A stretch of DNA of 64,000 nucleotides from Candidatus Altimarinota bacterium (GCA_012031035.1 JAAUUT010000008.1:1-64000); one strand, 5' to 3'. Numbered from the stretch's first letter, positions 29,512-38,341 are shown. Numbers and translations: made by a program. The notes: generated from the letters alone by a model not told the origin.

Positions 29512-30087
29512 ATGTCTAAGCGCAAAAAACACGGTCTTCAATGGATTAAAGAAACCATAGAACTAAAAGAAGACCACAACTGGAAATCAACGCCAGACCA
29601 TCGAATCTTTGTGGCGGGACGAGGTGCATTGCGCTTCGATGTTCCTCAAGACTGGTTTTTTGAACCCGATACCGATTCTTTTCGATTTCTAAACGCTAAG
29701 CCTCCTAATGATGACTGTCGTCTAGAAGCTTCTTATAATATACTGCCTCCTGGCGACTGGCGAGATATTCCTCTAGTTCCACTGCTTAAAAAAGTAGTTA
29801 GAGGCGACACTCGCAATCCCATCGAACAAGGCGAAATTATTAAACTCAAGCGTCAAACAGCGCGTATCGTTTGGACGCAATTTAAATTTATCGATCCTCA
29901 AGAAAAGCGCGATGCGTATTCTCGCATTTGTATCGGGTTGGGTTCTGGAGTTCAGTGTCTGATTACTTTTGATTATTGGGCAAACGATGCAGAGCGTTTT
30001 ACGCCAGTATGGGATACAGCGATGGAATCGCTTACTTTAGGTTTATATATCCGCGATCCTCGCACGGGATTTGCCTTGCCCGATTAA
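29512..30087 (+). CDS. Conserved cyanobacterial protein of unknown function
   Basis: The 191-residue soluble protein begins with a basic stretch (MSKRKKHGLQW). It contains RIFVAGRGALRFDVPQDWFF (about 28-47) and FDYWANDAERFTPVWDTAM (about 155-173), which resembles the compact beta fold of proteins that describe an amplitude check on a profile (SMI1/DUF1795-like), though I cannot place it in a named family. No membrane segments or catalytic motifs are recognised. It has no cotranscribed neighbour. Translation starts at ATG 29512. Confidence 0.7.
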   Translation: MSKRKKHGLQWIKETIELKEDHNWKSTPDHRIFVAGRGALRFDVPQDWFFEPDTDSFRFLNAKPPNDDCRLEASYNILPPGDWRDIPLVPLLKKVVRGDTRNPIEQGEIIKLKRQTARIVWTQFKFIDPQEKRDAYSRICIGLGSGVQCLITFDYWANDAERFTPVWDTAMESLTLGLYIRDPRTGFALPD

Positions 30088-30125
30088 TGCCACTAAAATT
30101 TCCGTGCTGGAAAGAAGAAAAGAAT

Positions 30126-30470
30126 TTAGGCATACAGTAATTGATTTCTAATTTCCTTAGCCGTCAGTACACTCACCAAAATACCAATTCTTTGTGCGAC
30201 TTCGTAAGCATTTTTCTGAGGCACAACAATAATTCCAAAATGTTATTTATCCTCTTCGATATACTGAAGATGCAACCGTTCAAAGTCAACTCGGTTATGG
30301 GTTAGGATACACCTTTCAACAGAAACTGCGAATTCAAGCTGTTCCCTATCTGTTTTGCCAAGGGTTGCTTGTTCGGGGACGGTTGTAACATCTAAACCAC
30401 GCGATCGCAACAGCGTTGCAACTAGTGCCGACATATCCTCATCTGTATAAAGTGCCGCAAAAGTGGTCAC
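30126..30470 (-). pseudogene. DUF5615 PIN-like toxin truncated by an in-frame stop
   Basis: The first 75 codons give the PIN-like toxin N terminus (LYTDEDMSALVATLLRSRGL, then CILTHNRVDFERLH). A TAA at 30243-30245 interrupts it. The same frame then continues with HFGIIVVPQKNAYEVAQRIG to a natural stop at 30126, which is the normal C-terminal part of the family (HxGIIV). One C-to-T change from CAA would explain the stop. The product would lack its C-terminal strand and helix. It overlaps the DUF433 antitoxin by ATGA, the usual translational coupling of this toxin-antitoxin type. Confidence 0.85.
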
Positions 30471-30760
30471 AATTCACCTAAAGCGGCTCTCACAGATGGA
30501 TGGACTAGCTCATCAGGAACTCGATTTCGCTCGATATACTCATTAATTTCTTTTTGATGGTCGAGATAGAAACTCAAGGCATCAAAAACTTGCGCTAGCG
30601 TTAAATGAGGCAAATGGCTCAAAATTTCCTCTGGCATAATGCCTAACCGCCACAAACCAACAATGGCACGAACAGATGTACGAGTGCCCAAAATAATTGG
30701 CTCTCCGCTCAAAATCTCAGAGTTGCTGGTAACGTAGCGTGAGAGAGTTTCTACAGTCAT
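30467..30760 (-). CDS. DUF433 family antitoxin
   Basis: The 97-residue protein has the DUF433 winged-HTH core (ILSGEPIILGTRTSVRAIVG, about 15-34, and LTLAQVFDALSFYLDHQKEI). It is paired with the DUF5615 gene, whose start overlaps its stop, the standard gene order for this type II toxin-antitoxin system. The antitoxin should bind and neutralise the PIN-like toxin and repress its own promoter. An in-frame GTG at 30772 would add four residues; the ATG at 30760 (MTVETLSRY) fits the family better. The gene is intact although its toxin is interrupted. Confidence 0.85.
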   Translation of the reverse strand: MTVETLSRYVTSNSEILSGEPIILGTRTSVRAIVGLWRLGIMPEEILSHLPHLTLAQVFDALSFYLDHQKEINEYIERNRVPDELVHPSVRAALGEL

Positions 30761-30861
30761 AGAGCGAAGCACACAGTAGAGACTAGATTTGCTTCCAGTC
30801 TAACAATATATAAGACTCAATCATCATAAGCAAAATTCCACCACAATGTTTATCTAACAGC

Positions 30862-32814
30862 CTAACTAATCGTCCCCGTCAAAGGCGAACTCGCACTAGC
30901 ATAGCTTTTGAGTGGCATTCTTCCTGCTAGATATGCCAATCGCCCCGCTTGCGCTGCCATGCCCATTGCTTGCCCCATCAGGACGGGATTTTTAGCAAGC
31001 GAGATCGCACTATTAATCAACAAAGCATCTGCCCCCATTTCCATCGCCTGCGACGCTTCGCTGGGCGTACCGATGCCAGCATCCACGACGACAGGAATTT
31101 TAGCTTCTTCAATGATAATGGCGATATTCGCTTCATTTTTGATTCCTTGTCCCGAACCGATGGGCGATCCCAAAGGCATCACCGTTGCACATCCTACTTC
31201 TTCGAGACGTTTTGCTAAGAGGGGGTCGGCATTGATATAAGGTAAAACGGCAAACCCTTCTTTAACTAACTGTTCGGCTGCTTGCAGCGTTCCAATCGGA
31301 TCGGGTAATAAATATTTAGGATCGGGGATGACTTCGAGTTTGACAAAGTTATTGTCTTCCTGACCCAATAATTTTGTCATTTCTCGTCCCAATCTTGCTA
31401 CTCGAATCGCTTCTTCTGCTGTCTTACAACCTGCTGTATTAGGCAGCATCCAGATTTTTGTCCAATCGATCGCCTCTGCTAATCCTTCGTGTCCTGGGGC
31501 TTGTGTTTGAACGCGACGCACCGCTACTGTAACGATTTGACACCCACTAGCAACGATACTCTGTTGCATGATATCGAGACTGGGATATTTCCCCGTCCCC
31601 GTCATCAGGCGAGAGTGAAATTTACGTCCTGCAATAATCAATTCATCGGTTGTCTGTTCGAGTTCGCGATGGGGAGAGGAACCGTTGCTGGATTTAATTT
31701 GTAAAGGAAGGGGATTCATGACTAAAGGTGCAGGATTAGGTTTAGTGTAAAAGCGATCGCAACGAAAATGTTCGAGTAGAGGATCGGATTTTTGTTGCAA
31801 AATTAAGTCGGCTAATAAAGAAGCCGTGACTGGAGCAAGTAAAATTCCGTTGCGATAGTGACCGACTGCCAAAATTAAATTGTCACACGAACTCGTTCCC
31901 AAAATTGGCAATTCATCGGGCGTTCCCGGACGAAATCCCCACCAAAACTCTTCAATCGCCCAATTTTCTAGGGCAGGATACAGACGAATCGCGCGATCGA
32001 GTAAGCTTTGAATGCCTTTAGGCGTATTATTCGGTGTCCAGCCAACTTCTTCTACTGTCGTCCCAACAATTAAGCGTCCGTCTTGGCGGGGAACTAAATA
32101 CGTTTGCGAACCAAATAAGATTCGTTCCAAAGGGAAAGGTTGATGGGGTTCTCTCGGCATTCTAACCGAAAGCATTTGTCCCTTGACAGGACGCACGGGA
32201 TATGGTATTAGTTGATTTGCCCAAGAACCCGTTGCTAAGACGTAAGTTTGCGCTTGCAATTCGCCTTGCGAAGTAAAAACGCCACTAACTCGTCCTTGCT
32301 TTTGTTGTATGGCGCGAACGGCAATTCCTTCTCGTAAATCGACACCGAGGCTTTGAGCGGCTTGTACGAGGGCGTTAACGAGGATGCGGTTATCGACTTG
32401 TCCGTCTTCGGGATACCACCAACCCCCAATAACATCGCTTCCCAGTCCGGGTTGATACAAATGAATGGCTTCTTTATCTAACCAAGTTGCATTGGGTAAC
32501 TGGTCACTAGTCACTGGTAACTGATAAGCGGGTGCTAAAATGCCACAGGGTAGATAACCCGTCTCCAACCCCGTTAAATCTTCGATTTTACGAATCCATT
32601 CTGAATATAGCCAGCGAGATCTCAGACACAACTCCAGCATGGGAGCAGAGGTTAGATTTTCTGCGTGAGGAGCTAGCATTCCAGCAGCAGCATGAGAAGT
32701 CGCTTGTCCAAAATCGCGACTGAGAACAGTCACTTTTGCACCGCGAAGTTTCAGGTCAATCGCGATCGCCAATCCGATAATTCCGCCACCAATAATAATT
32801 ATGTCACTGGTCAT
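30862..32814 (-). CDS. thiO/thiG: Glycine oxidase ThiO fused to thiazole synthase ThiG
   Basis: The 650-residue bifunctional protein makes the thiazole half of thiamine. Residues 1-365 form the FAD enzyme ThiO, with the Rossmann motif [17 protein letters not shown] at 8-24 and GTTVEEVGW in the C-terminal part; it supplies dehydroglycine. Residues 390-650 form ThiG, with [18 protein letters not shown], the Schiff-base Lys in [16 protein letters not shown] and [20 protein letters not shown]. The fusion is characteristic of cyanobacteria. Within ThiO, near residue 98, the heptad repeat at 32495-32525 encodes [10 protein letters not shown], an inserted linker. It is a single gene followed by two toxin-antitoxin loci. 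Confidence 0.95.
   Translation of the reverse strand: MTSDIIIIGGGIIGLAIAIDLKLRGAKVTVLSRDFGQATSHAAAGMLAPHAENLTSAPMLELCLRSRWLYSEWIRKIEDLTGLETGYLPCGILAPAYQLPVTSDQLPNATWLDKEAIHLYQPGLGSDVIGGWWYPEDGQVDNRILVNALVQAAQSLGVDLREGIAVRAIQQKQGRVSGVFTSQGELQAQTYVLATGSWANQLIPYPVRPVKGQMLSVRMPREPHQPFPLERILFGSQTYLVPRQDGRLIVGTTVEEVGWTPNNTPKGIQSLLDRAIRLYPALENWAIEEFWWGFRPGTPDELPILGTSSCDNLILAVGHYRNGILLAPVTASLLADLILQQKSDPLLEHFRCDRFYTKPNPAPLVMNPLPLQIKSSNGSSPHRELEQTTDELIIAGRKFHSRLMTGTGKYPSLDIMQQSIVASGCQIVTVAVRRVQTQAPGHEGLAEAIDWTKIWMLPNTAGCKTAEEAIRVARLGREMTKLLGQEDNNFVKLEVIPDPKYLLPDPIGTLQAAEQLVKEGFAVLPYINADPLLAKRLEEVGCATVMPLGSPIGSGQGIKNEANIAIIIEEAKIPVVVDAGIGTPSEASQAMEMGADALLINSAISLAKNPVLMGQAMGMAAQAGRLAYLAGRMPLKSYASASSPLTGTIS
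32495..32525. repeat. Heptanucleotide tandem repeat inside thiO
   Basis: Four consecutive 7-base units (GTAACTG, GTCACTA, GTCACTG, GTAACTG) lie in frame within the ThiO part. The same unit types form the intergenic tandem array at 37391-37431 and partial arrays near 46006-46057 and 58550. This is a short tandemly repeated repeat (STRR) of the cyanobacterial kind that has entered a coding region. Confidence 0.75.
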
Positions 32815-32856
32815 TGTTTTTTTGTCCTTTGCTAGCGCCCTCAGCCAAAAAAGTAT

Positions 32857-33084
32857 CTATACAGACAATGCTTCAATCCAATCTTGCTGAAACTGTTTCT
32901 TACACTCTAAAGCCTTTGTCAGGCTCTCTTCCAAACTCAAAAAGGTAATTCCTTGCCTATACCAACGTAACTCATCATCTTCAGATACGCGATCGCAAAG
33001 ATTTGAGCCACTAGAAAAGTTTAAAGCTATAAAAGTTGGATCGAGCGATTTAATTAAATCTTTTGATATGGGTTTTGATGCCAA
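32857..33084 (-). CDS. Small hypothetical protein
   Basis: This 75-codon frame begins at a TTG directly after an in-frame TGA and codes for an acidic/amphipathic protein (GITFLSLEESLTKALECKKQ). No family is recognised. It lies between thiO-thiG and hicB on the same strand, where small toxin-antitoxin-like or decayed genes are plausible. Codon use is not obviously different from neighbours, but there is no clear ribosome-binding site, so it may not be expressed. Confidence 0.35.
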   Translation of the reverse strand: MASKPISKDLIKSLDPTFIALNFSSGSNLCDRVSEDDELRWYRQGITFLSLEESLTKALECKKQFQQDWIEALSV

Positions 33085-33152
33085 TCAATCGTCTGCCAAA
33101 TAACGCGATAAAAAGGTTTTTTTAGCATAAATTCAAGCTTTTTAGCTTTTAA

Positions 33153-33371
33153 CTAACCACCTATCACAACTAACGGCTTCGGTAGTGTTTCTTCATCAGC
33201 CAAATAAGATTCAATCAGAGATTCTAATGCTTCTTTTCCCTTAAATACTGCTTCCTCATAAGTTGCTCCATGAGTCCGCCAATCTTGACCTGGGAAATCG
33301 GGTAAAGCAACCAGGAAACAATTGTCTTCATCCGACCATTGAATAACCATGCGATACTTAAGTTTATCCAT
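33153..33371 (-). CDS. hicB: HicB-like antitoxin
   Basis: The 72-residue protein is the partial RNase-H-like fold of HicB: YRMVIQWSDEDNCFLVALPD at residues 6-25, then GATYEEAVFKGKEALESLIE. It has no C-terminal DNA-binding extension. The gene order (hicA upstream, 8-base overlap with the start of hicB) is that of HicAB toxin-antitoxin systems. It should bind HicA and block its mRNA-cleaving activity. The gene is intact; the paired hicA carries a frameshift close to its start. Confidence 0.85.
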   Translation of the reverse strand: MDKLKYRMVIQWSDEDNCFLVALPDFPGQDWRTHGATYEEAVFKGKEALESLIESYLADEETLPKPLVVIGG

Positions 33372-33572
33372 CGGCTTCTCCCTCGATTAGTTTGATAGCT
33401 TTGTCTACGGCTTTTTCAAGATAGGGCTTGGCATCATCTCCATCGTTGCCAGAAACGGTTATTCTTCCAGCATACAAAGGATGTGCCCAGTTCGTATGGG
33501 AGCCTTTCCCTGGTCGTTCGGTAAAACCTGCACGTCGCAGCATTTGTTTGAGATCTCGAATTTTTTAGGCAT
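33364..33572 (-). pseudogene. hicA: HicA-like toxin with a frameshift in the fifth codon
   Basis: From ATG 33572 the reading frame is lost after MPKK at the A6 run (plus-strand T at 33561-33566). With seven A it would read MPKKIRDLKQMLRRAGF and continue through the family core GKGSHTNWAHPLYAGRITVS, including the catalytic His of GSHxxW, and stop at 33364, overlapping hicB by 8 bases. The core is otherwise complete, so an internal ATG (QMLRRAGF) could still give an N-truncated protein. HicA is an mRNA interferase. The shift may be a mutation that disarms the toxin, or a run-length error. Confidence 0.8.
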
Positions 33573-33605
33573 AGATTAAAGAAAATCACCTAAGAGCAAG
33601 AATCT

Positions 33606-34043
33606 CTAAGGCAAATATTTCTGTACCACATCCCACCCTGTCAGCGTTACAAAGATAAACGCGCCAAATAGGATAATATTAGTCCCAATGTGGAGCGATC
33701 GCGCCCACGGACGTTGAGGACTAATTTGTGTGGCGCTAATGGCTGAGATTGACACTAAAGCAACTACGAATAACCCTGCGAATAAATGAGATGAATGTCC
33801 CAGACTGCCATAATGTCCTAGCGTCCCGATTAATCCGATCCCCAGTAATAATAAAACTAAATGAACTAAAATCGCCCCCATCGTCCAATGAAACGGTCTT
33901 AACCAAGCAGGACGAGCATGTTTAGAGATGCGGCGATTCCACATCCAAATCCCAGAAATTCCTAACAAAAGATAAGCCAATAAAGACAACCCCATCGACC
34001 AAGCGGCAATTTTCCACAACCAAAGAAACGAGGGTAAGTTCAA
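33606..34043 (-). CDS. DUF4079 family membrane protein
   Basis: The 145-residue protein has four predicted membrane helices (about 9-31, 55-74, 84-104, 117-140) and the histidines HWTMGAILVH and GSLGHSSHLFAGL, characteristic of the cyanobacterial DUF4079 family, which resembles cytochrome b561-like helices with possible haem-ligating His. No function is known. A probably cotranscribed partner is not visible. ATG at 34043 is used because the first helix follows directly. Confidence 0.8.
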   Translation of the reverse strand: MNLPSFLWLWKIAAWSMGLSLLAYLLLGISGIWMWNRRISKHARPAWLRPFHWTMGAILVHLVLLLLGIGLIGTLGHYGSLGHSSHLFAGLFVVALVSISAISATQISPQRPWARSLHIGTNIILFGAFIFVTLTGWDVVQKYLP

Positions 34044-34204
34044 ACTTTAGTATCCCAACTCTATTAGACTTCTTGCTTGTATATCGGGGAAAGGAGGAAA
34101 GAGCCATTATTCCCTTTTTCCTTTTCCTCATATTTTGAATCCCTAATTTTTGATTCTTGCAAGAGGTCTATTAACTAGCCTATGCTTTTTGGAGGGCGAA
34201 TCGC

Positions 34205-34232
34205 AAAAAAAAAGATTGCTTGAACCAAGCAA
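34205..34232 (-). terminator. Rho-independent terminator of the DUF1830 gene
   Basis: On the minus strand TTGCTTG-GTT-CAAGCAA forms a perfect 7-bp stem with a 3-base loop (34216-34232), followed by TC and nine T (plus-strand A run 34205-34213). It lies 25 bases downstream of the DUF1830 stop. Confidence 0.85.
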
Positions 34233-34257
34233 CCTTATACTGCTAACAATTTGGCGA

Positions 34258-34683
34258 TTAACTGGCGGAAACTAAAATGCTTTTTAAAGAGGTGATGCTT
34301 TCTTGGCTTTTATTATCAGTTGTATCAATAGTTTGATTTTTATCGCGATCGGCAGAATTTGACATCCCATCGTCATCGATGTCGTCATCTCTGCCATCAT
34401 TAATGCTAAGGCGATCGCAAGGAATCGTATCCGAGAGAATCGCACTCGCCATCATTCCACTATGAATTTCTAACAAAGCTTCCGGTAAGGCTTCAAAAAC
34501 TAAGCGCTGTCCTGGAAAAACAACTCGCTCGAAATACCACTTGGCAATATTAGTAATCCGGGCAATTTGAATTTGGCTGGTAGCGTTTACATAGCAACAA
34601 AGGATACTATTCCTATGTCCGTTTGGTATGGGATCGAGGATTTGAGCCATAGCAATAGGGTTAATTTTATTATTTTGGTTCAT
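34258..34683 (-). CDS. DUF1830 domain protein
   Basis: The 141-residue protein has one DUF1830 domain (about 15-85) with NSILCCYVNATSQIQIARIT and YFERVVFPGQRLVFEALPEA. The family is largely cyanobacterial with unknown role. After the domain comes an unusual acidic, Asp-rich tail (about 100-120, DGRDDDIDDDGMSNSADRD), resembling a calcium-binding-like stretch that many family members lack. The ATG at 34683 has AGGAAG upstream; a TTG 30 bases earlier is less likely. A clear terminator follows. Confidence 0.8.
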   Translation of the reverse strand: MNQNNKINPIAMAQILDPIPNGHRNSILCCYVNATSQIQIARITNIAKWYFERVVFPGQRLVFEALPEALLEIHSGMMASAILSDTIPCDRLSINDGRDDDIDDDGMSNSADRDKNQTIDTTDNKSQESITSLKSILVSAS

Positions 34684-34713
34684 CGTTGTTCTTCCTAAGC
34701 TAACACTCTCCAA

Positions 34714-35051
34714 TCCCGACTAGTTGTAATGATTATTACAATCAACTCTTCTCAAAAGACAGATCTTGATATCATAAAGATATTTGACCTGATTTAAGAT
34801 TTTTTTAAGATAAATTGCAATTTACTATTCCCTTGATAATTCAGGCTTCCTCTTGCTAGCTACGAGTTATCCCCAGACAATTATCGAAAAAAATCGATAA
34901 TCAGTATTGCTTTTTACTGAAACCCGTCTTATTCGTCATACTCAACAGTTAGCAACGTTTATCGCTGATAGTTAAGTTATATTAAAATAATTATAGATAA
35001 CAATTCGCTTATTAAGTCTTCTTAAACTCCTCTATACAAACGCTTCAAACC
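34714..35051. other. Divergent intergenic region
   Basis: This 338-base AT-rich spacer lies between the divergently transcribed DUF1830 and radical SAM genes, so it must hold both promoters. I see no repeat, RNA gene or operator that can be supported. Several TATAAT-like stretches (near 34985) are not distinctive. Confidence 0.5.
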
Positions 35052-36620
35052 ATGAACCAGCGAATCCTTTATGTTCGTCTCCCTTGCAATCCAATATTTC
35101 CAATAGGCGTTGTCTATTTAGCCGATCGCGTTCATAAGGTTTTTGAGGAGATCGAGCAAAAAATTTTCGATCTCGGAACAGTACCGCCTCTGGATTACAA
35201 AGCAGCGCTGGATCGCTGGATCGATGAATTTAAACCTACTCTACTTGTCTTTTCCTGGCGTGACATTCAAATTTATGCACCAGTCGGGGGAAGAGGGGGC
35301 AATCCATTACAATATACCTTTGAGTTTTTTTATGCGCTCAATCCCTTGATTAAGCTGCGCAGTGCGTTAGGATTGACGCGCATTGCATCGAGTTATTACG
35401 GCGAACTTTGGCGCAATCTAGGCTTAATTAAGCGAGGATTGAAGCGGGCGAAAAAATATCATGAGGATGCCCGTTTAGTAGTTGGTGGCGGTGCGGTTAG
35501 CGTGTTTTACGAACAACTACAGACGCAACTCCCAAAAGGAACCATTGTTTCGGTAGGAGAAGGAGAAGGTTTACTCGAAAAATTATTGCAGGGACGGGAT
35601 TTCTCTGACGAACGCTGCTACATCGTCGGCGAACAAAAACCCAGAGAAAGATTGATTCACGAAAACCCAACTCCGTTTGAAAAAACCGCTTGCGATTACG
35701 ATTACATCGAAAAAATCTGGCCCGAATTTAATTATTACCTGCAAGAAAACGACTTCTACATCGGCGTACAAACCAAACGTGGCTGTCCCCACAACTGTTG
35801 TTACTGCGTTTACACGGTTGTAGAAGGAAAACAAGTACGTATCAACCCCGCCGATGAAGTGGTTAAAGAAATGCGCCAACTTTACGATCGCGGAATTCGC
35901 AATTTCTGGTTTACCGACGCGCAATTCATTCCAGCGCGGAAATTTATCGATGATGCGATCGAATTACTCCAAAAGATCCTCGATTCTGGGATGACAGATA
36001 TCCATTGGGCGGCTTATATCCGTGCCGATAATCTCACTCCCCAATTATGCGATCTGATGGTGAAAACGGGAATGAACTATTTTGAAATCGGTATCACCAG
36101 CGGTTCCCAGGAATTAGTCCGCAAGATGCGCATGGGTTACAACCTGCGGACTGTCTTGCAAAATTGCCGAGATTTAAAGGCGGCGGGATTCAACGATCTC
36201 GTTTCGGTAAATTATTCTTTTAACGTTATCGATGAAACTTTCGATACGATTCGCCAAACCATCGCTTATCATTGCGAATTAGAGAGAATTTTTGGAGTAG
36301 ATAAAGTCGAACCTGCCATCTTCTTCATCGGGTTGCAACCGCACACCCATTTAGAAGAATTTGCCCTCAAAAATGATATTCTCAAACCGGGTTACGACCC
36401 CATGAACATCACGCCTTGGACAGTTCGCAAGATGTTATGGAATCCAGAACCGTTGGGTTCATTCTTCGGCGAAGTTTGCTTGCAAGCTTGGCAGCGAAAT
36501 CCTAACGATTTTGGGCGAGAAGTGATGAAAATTCTAGAAGAAAGGCTGGGTTGTGCCGATTTAGAAGAGGCATTAACTGCACCCGTAGATAAGCAGAAGA
36601 AAGAGTTAGTAGGCGTTTAA
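35052..36620 (+). CDS. B12-binding-domain radical SAM protein, cyanobacterial photosystem-associated type
   Basis: The 522-residue protein has a B12-binding-like N-terminal part (about 5-200) without the usual DxHxxG motif, followed by a radical SAM barrel with GCPHNCCYCVYT at about residue 245, whose three Cys (CxxxCxxC) hold the 4Fe-4S cluster. It is highly similar to the group often annotated as photosystem II high-light acclimation radical SAM protein in cyanobacteria; that name comes from annotation, and the reaction is not known. The C-terminal region (about 400-522) is conserved with LWNPEPLGSFFGEVCLQAW. It starts at ATG 35052 and stands alone. Confidence 0.9.
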   Translation: MNQRILYVRLPCNPIFPIGVVYLADRVHKVFEEIEQKIFDLGTVPPLDYKAALDRWIDEFKPTLLVFSWRDIQIYAPVGGRGGNPLQYTFEFFYALNPLIKLRSALGLTRIASSYYGELWRNLGLIKRGLKRAKKYHEDARLVVGGGAVSVFYEQLQTQLPKGTIVSVGEGEGLLEKLLQGRDFSDERCYIVGEQKPRERLIHENPTPFEKTACDYDYIEKIWPEFNYYLQENDFYIGVQTKRGCPHNCCYCVYTVVEGKQVRINPADEVVKEMRQLYDRGIRNFWFTDAQFIPARKFIDDAIELLQKILDSGMTDIHWAAYIRADNLTPQLCDLMVKTGMNYFEIGITSGSQELVRKMRMGYNLRTVLQNCRDLKAAGFNDLVSVNYSFNVIDETFDTIRQTIAYHCELERIFGVDKVEPAIFFIGLQPHTHLEEFALKNDILKPGYDPMNITPWTVRKMLWNPEPLGSFFGEVCLQAWQRNPNDFGREVMKILEERLGCADLEEALTAPVDKQKKELVGV

Positions 36621-36762
36621 TTGTTAATTGTAGGGGCGAATGGTCATTTGCCCTTTATACGCCCATTTTTGCTTAGTCAAGTTTAATTTGAAGGATAAAA
36701 CGCAGGCAACTTCTCCCTTGTCTTCCTTGTCCGCCTTGTCTTCCTTGTCTTGTCCGAACTTG

Positions 36763-37101
36763 TTATTTGCCACCTCGCAAAAACCATCCAAATAACGAAC
36801 CAAACGTTCCAGTAATTACAACCAAGGCGATTTGCCGCCAGTTTTTTAACTCTCCAACTTTCTCTGCAAGGTCGGAGATTTTATTAATTGAAGGTTTCCA
36901 TTCTTCTAAGCGACCTTCAATTTTCGCTTGGGCAAGTCTTATTTCTTTTATTTCCACATCCATAACATCCAATCTTTTATTGACTTGCCCAAATTGTTCG
37001 CCTATTTCCGCGTCCATAGCATCAAGTCTTTTATTGACTTGCCCAAATTGTTCGCCAATAAAAGATTTTAACTCTTGTAAATCTGTATCAATTTTCGCCA
37101 T
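36763..37101 (-). CDS. Small coiled-coil membrane-anchored protein with an internal duplication
   Basis: The 112-residue protein has a predicted coiled coil from residue 5 to 75 and a C-terminal membrane helix (ALVVITGTFGSLFGWFL, about 92-108). Residues IGEQFGQVNKRLDAMDAE are repeated almost exactly as the next segment (IGEQFGQVNKRLDVMDVE), a tandem duplication in the coil. No known family is named, but similar short coil-plus-anchor proteins are widespread in cyanobacteria. ATG at 37101. Function unknown. Confidence 0.65.
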   Translation of the reverse strand: MAKIDTDLQELKSFIGEQFGQVNKRLDAMDAEIGEQFGQVNKRLDVMDVEIKEIRLAQAKIEGRLEEWKPSINKISDLAEKVGELKNWRQIALVVITGTFGSLFGWFLRGGK

Positions 37102-37300
37102 TATTTAAGCTTGTTTCCTTTATCAAGGCTTCTTCTCTTTTTGCATCAAAATCTATTCCTAGCGCCATAATAAACTATTCATTGAATCAGTAGGCGATCG
37201 CTCACCTCCCAGAGAAATTTTAACTAAACTTCAATCTCCCTAGTGCAAGAAGGCAGAGGGCAGAAGGATTTTTGAAGGCAGAGGGCTTCCGGGCAGAGGA

Positions 37301-37341
37301 GCCACTGCGGTCTTGGGGTCTCCCTAAGTAGAGCACGTGGC
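37301..37341. repeat. Nested-palindrome intergenic repeat, copy 2 (inverted)
   Basis: The sequence corresponds, with roughly eight differences, to the reverse complement of 2348-2388. The inner CTTGGGG arm is kept, while the pairing arm reads CCCTAAG, so the hairpin is weaker. Confidence 0.55.
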
Positions 37342-37390
37342 GTGGCAGAAGGCAGATGATGGAAATAAGGATTCTTCTTTGTCTCCCTTG

Positions 37391-37431
37391 TCACTGGTAA
37401 CTGGTAACTGGTAACTGGTCACTGGTCACTG
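37391..37431. repeat. Heptanucleotide tandem repeat array
   Basis: About six 7-base units of the type CTGGTAA or CTGGTCA follow one another. The same unit occurs inside thiO (32495-32525). Confidence 0.8.
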
Positions 37432-37462
37432 AAAAAGTCTCCCGGGTCTTCCGAAGGACGCT

Positions 37463-38308
37463 TCACCGTTGACATTGGGGGCAATAATGAGTCGAACGAC
37501 CGCTTAATTTTATTCGCGCGATCGCATTTCCACAAATACGACAAGGTTCCCCATAACGACCGTAAACCCACGCGACACCGCCATAGTTCCCATTAATACC
37601 CGTAACATCTCGAAAATCGCTAAAGGTTGTGCCACCTTTGTCAATAGCTGTTTGCAAAACTTCAACGACTGCCGTTCTTAAGCTTTCGATTTGCGCTAGG
37701 GTTAGATCGGTTGCGATCGCGGTCGGTCGAATACCACTCTTAAACAACGCCTCGTCAGCGTAAATATTACCAATGCCTGCAATAACTTCTTGATCGAGTA
37801 AGAAGGTTTTGATGGGACGGCGACTCTTTTTGAGCTTTTCTTGTAGATAGTTTGTGGTAAATTCGCTCGAAAACGGTTCGACCCCTAATTTTTTTAACCC
37901 AGTAATAATCGTTTCTGGGGCGACTTGTGGCGGCACTAACCAAACTTTTCCAAAGGTGCGAATATCGACGAAACGCAATTCGCGATCGTTTTCCATAAAT
38001 ACACGAATTCGTGTATGCTTTTGCACGGGAAAACTTTCTTCAACCCACAACAGTTGACCCGTCATGCGCAAGTGAACGCCCAACCAACCTGCACTTTTAG
38101 CAGCATTGGTTAACTGTCCTAACAAATACTTACCGCGTCGATGCCAGCAAGCAATGGTTGTTCCTTGAATATTGCGATCGAATTCTGATACACAAAAAGG
38201 GTAGGCAAGCGTACTTTTGAGTAACACTTCCCCACCCCGAATAACTTGTCCTTGGGTTAATTGATTGAGTCCCCGACAGACGGTTTCTACTTCAGGTAGT
38301 TCTGGCAC
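37463..38308 (-). CDS. mutM: Formamidopyrimidine-DNA glycosylase
   Basis: This bifunctional base-excision-repair enzyme removes 8-oxoguanine and formamidopyrimidines. The N terminus PELPEVETV follows the processed start (the catalytic Pro and Glu), RGKYLLGQL carries the usual Lys, and the C terminus has a zinc finger CRIC-x16-CPQC. GIGNIYADEALF (the H2TH region) is intact. The start is GTG at 38308. The 281-residue length is normal. Heptad repeats of the ATGAATT type abut the start codon (38314-38341), so the promoter must lie in or beyond them. Confidence 0.96.
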   Translation of the reverse strand: MPELPEVETVCRGLNQLTQGQVIRGGEVLLKSTLAYPFCVSEFDRNIQGTTIACWHRRGKYLLGQLTNAAKSAGWLGVHLRMTGQLLWVEESFPVQKHTRIRVFMENDRELRFVDIRTFGKVWLVPPQVAPETIITGLKKLGVEPFSSEFTTNYLQEKLKKSRRPIKTFLLDQEVIAGIGNIYADEALFKSGIRPTAIATDLTLAQIESLRTAVVEVLQTAIDKGGTTFSDFRDVTGINGNYGGVAWVYGRYGEPCRICGNAIARIKLSGRSTHYCPQCQR

Positions 38309-38313
38309 TAAAA

Positions 38314-38341
38314 AATTATGAATTATGAATTATGAATTATG
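38314..38341. repeat. ATGAATT-type heptad repeat upstream of mutM
   Basis: Three to four consecutive 7-base units (TTATGAA) begin six bases upstream of the mutM GTG. Related units occur at about 10358-10380, 11383-11407, 38463-38493, 58385-58410 and 60534-60566. Confidence 0.75.

Larger units (their letters stand above)
37109..37462. other. Repeat-rich intergenic region
   Basis: This 354-base spacer contains degenerate GCAGAGG/GAAGGCA-type runs (about 37248-37300), the inverted nested-palindrome repeat at 37301-37341 and a heptad array at 37391-37431. No gene is present. It lies between the 5' side of the coiled-coil gene and the 3' end of mutM. Confidence 0.7.

Noticed and set aside
31300..32814. 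ThiO and ThiG as a misassembled fusion
   Set aside because: This fusion is usual in cyanobacteria and the linker is normal in length.
37391..37431. Heptad arrays as a CRISPR
   Set aside because: Units are 7 bases with no spacers; they are STRR-type repeats.
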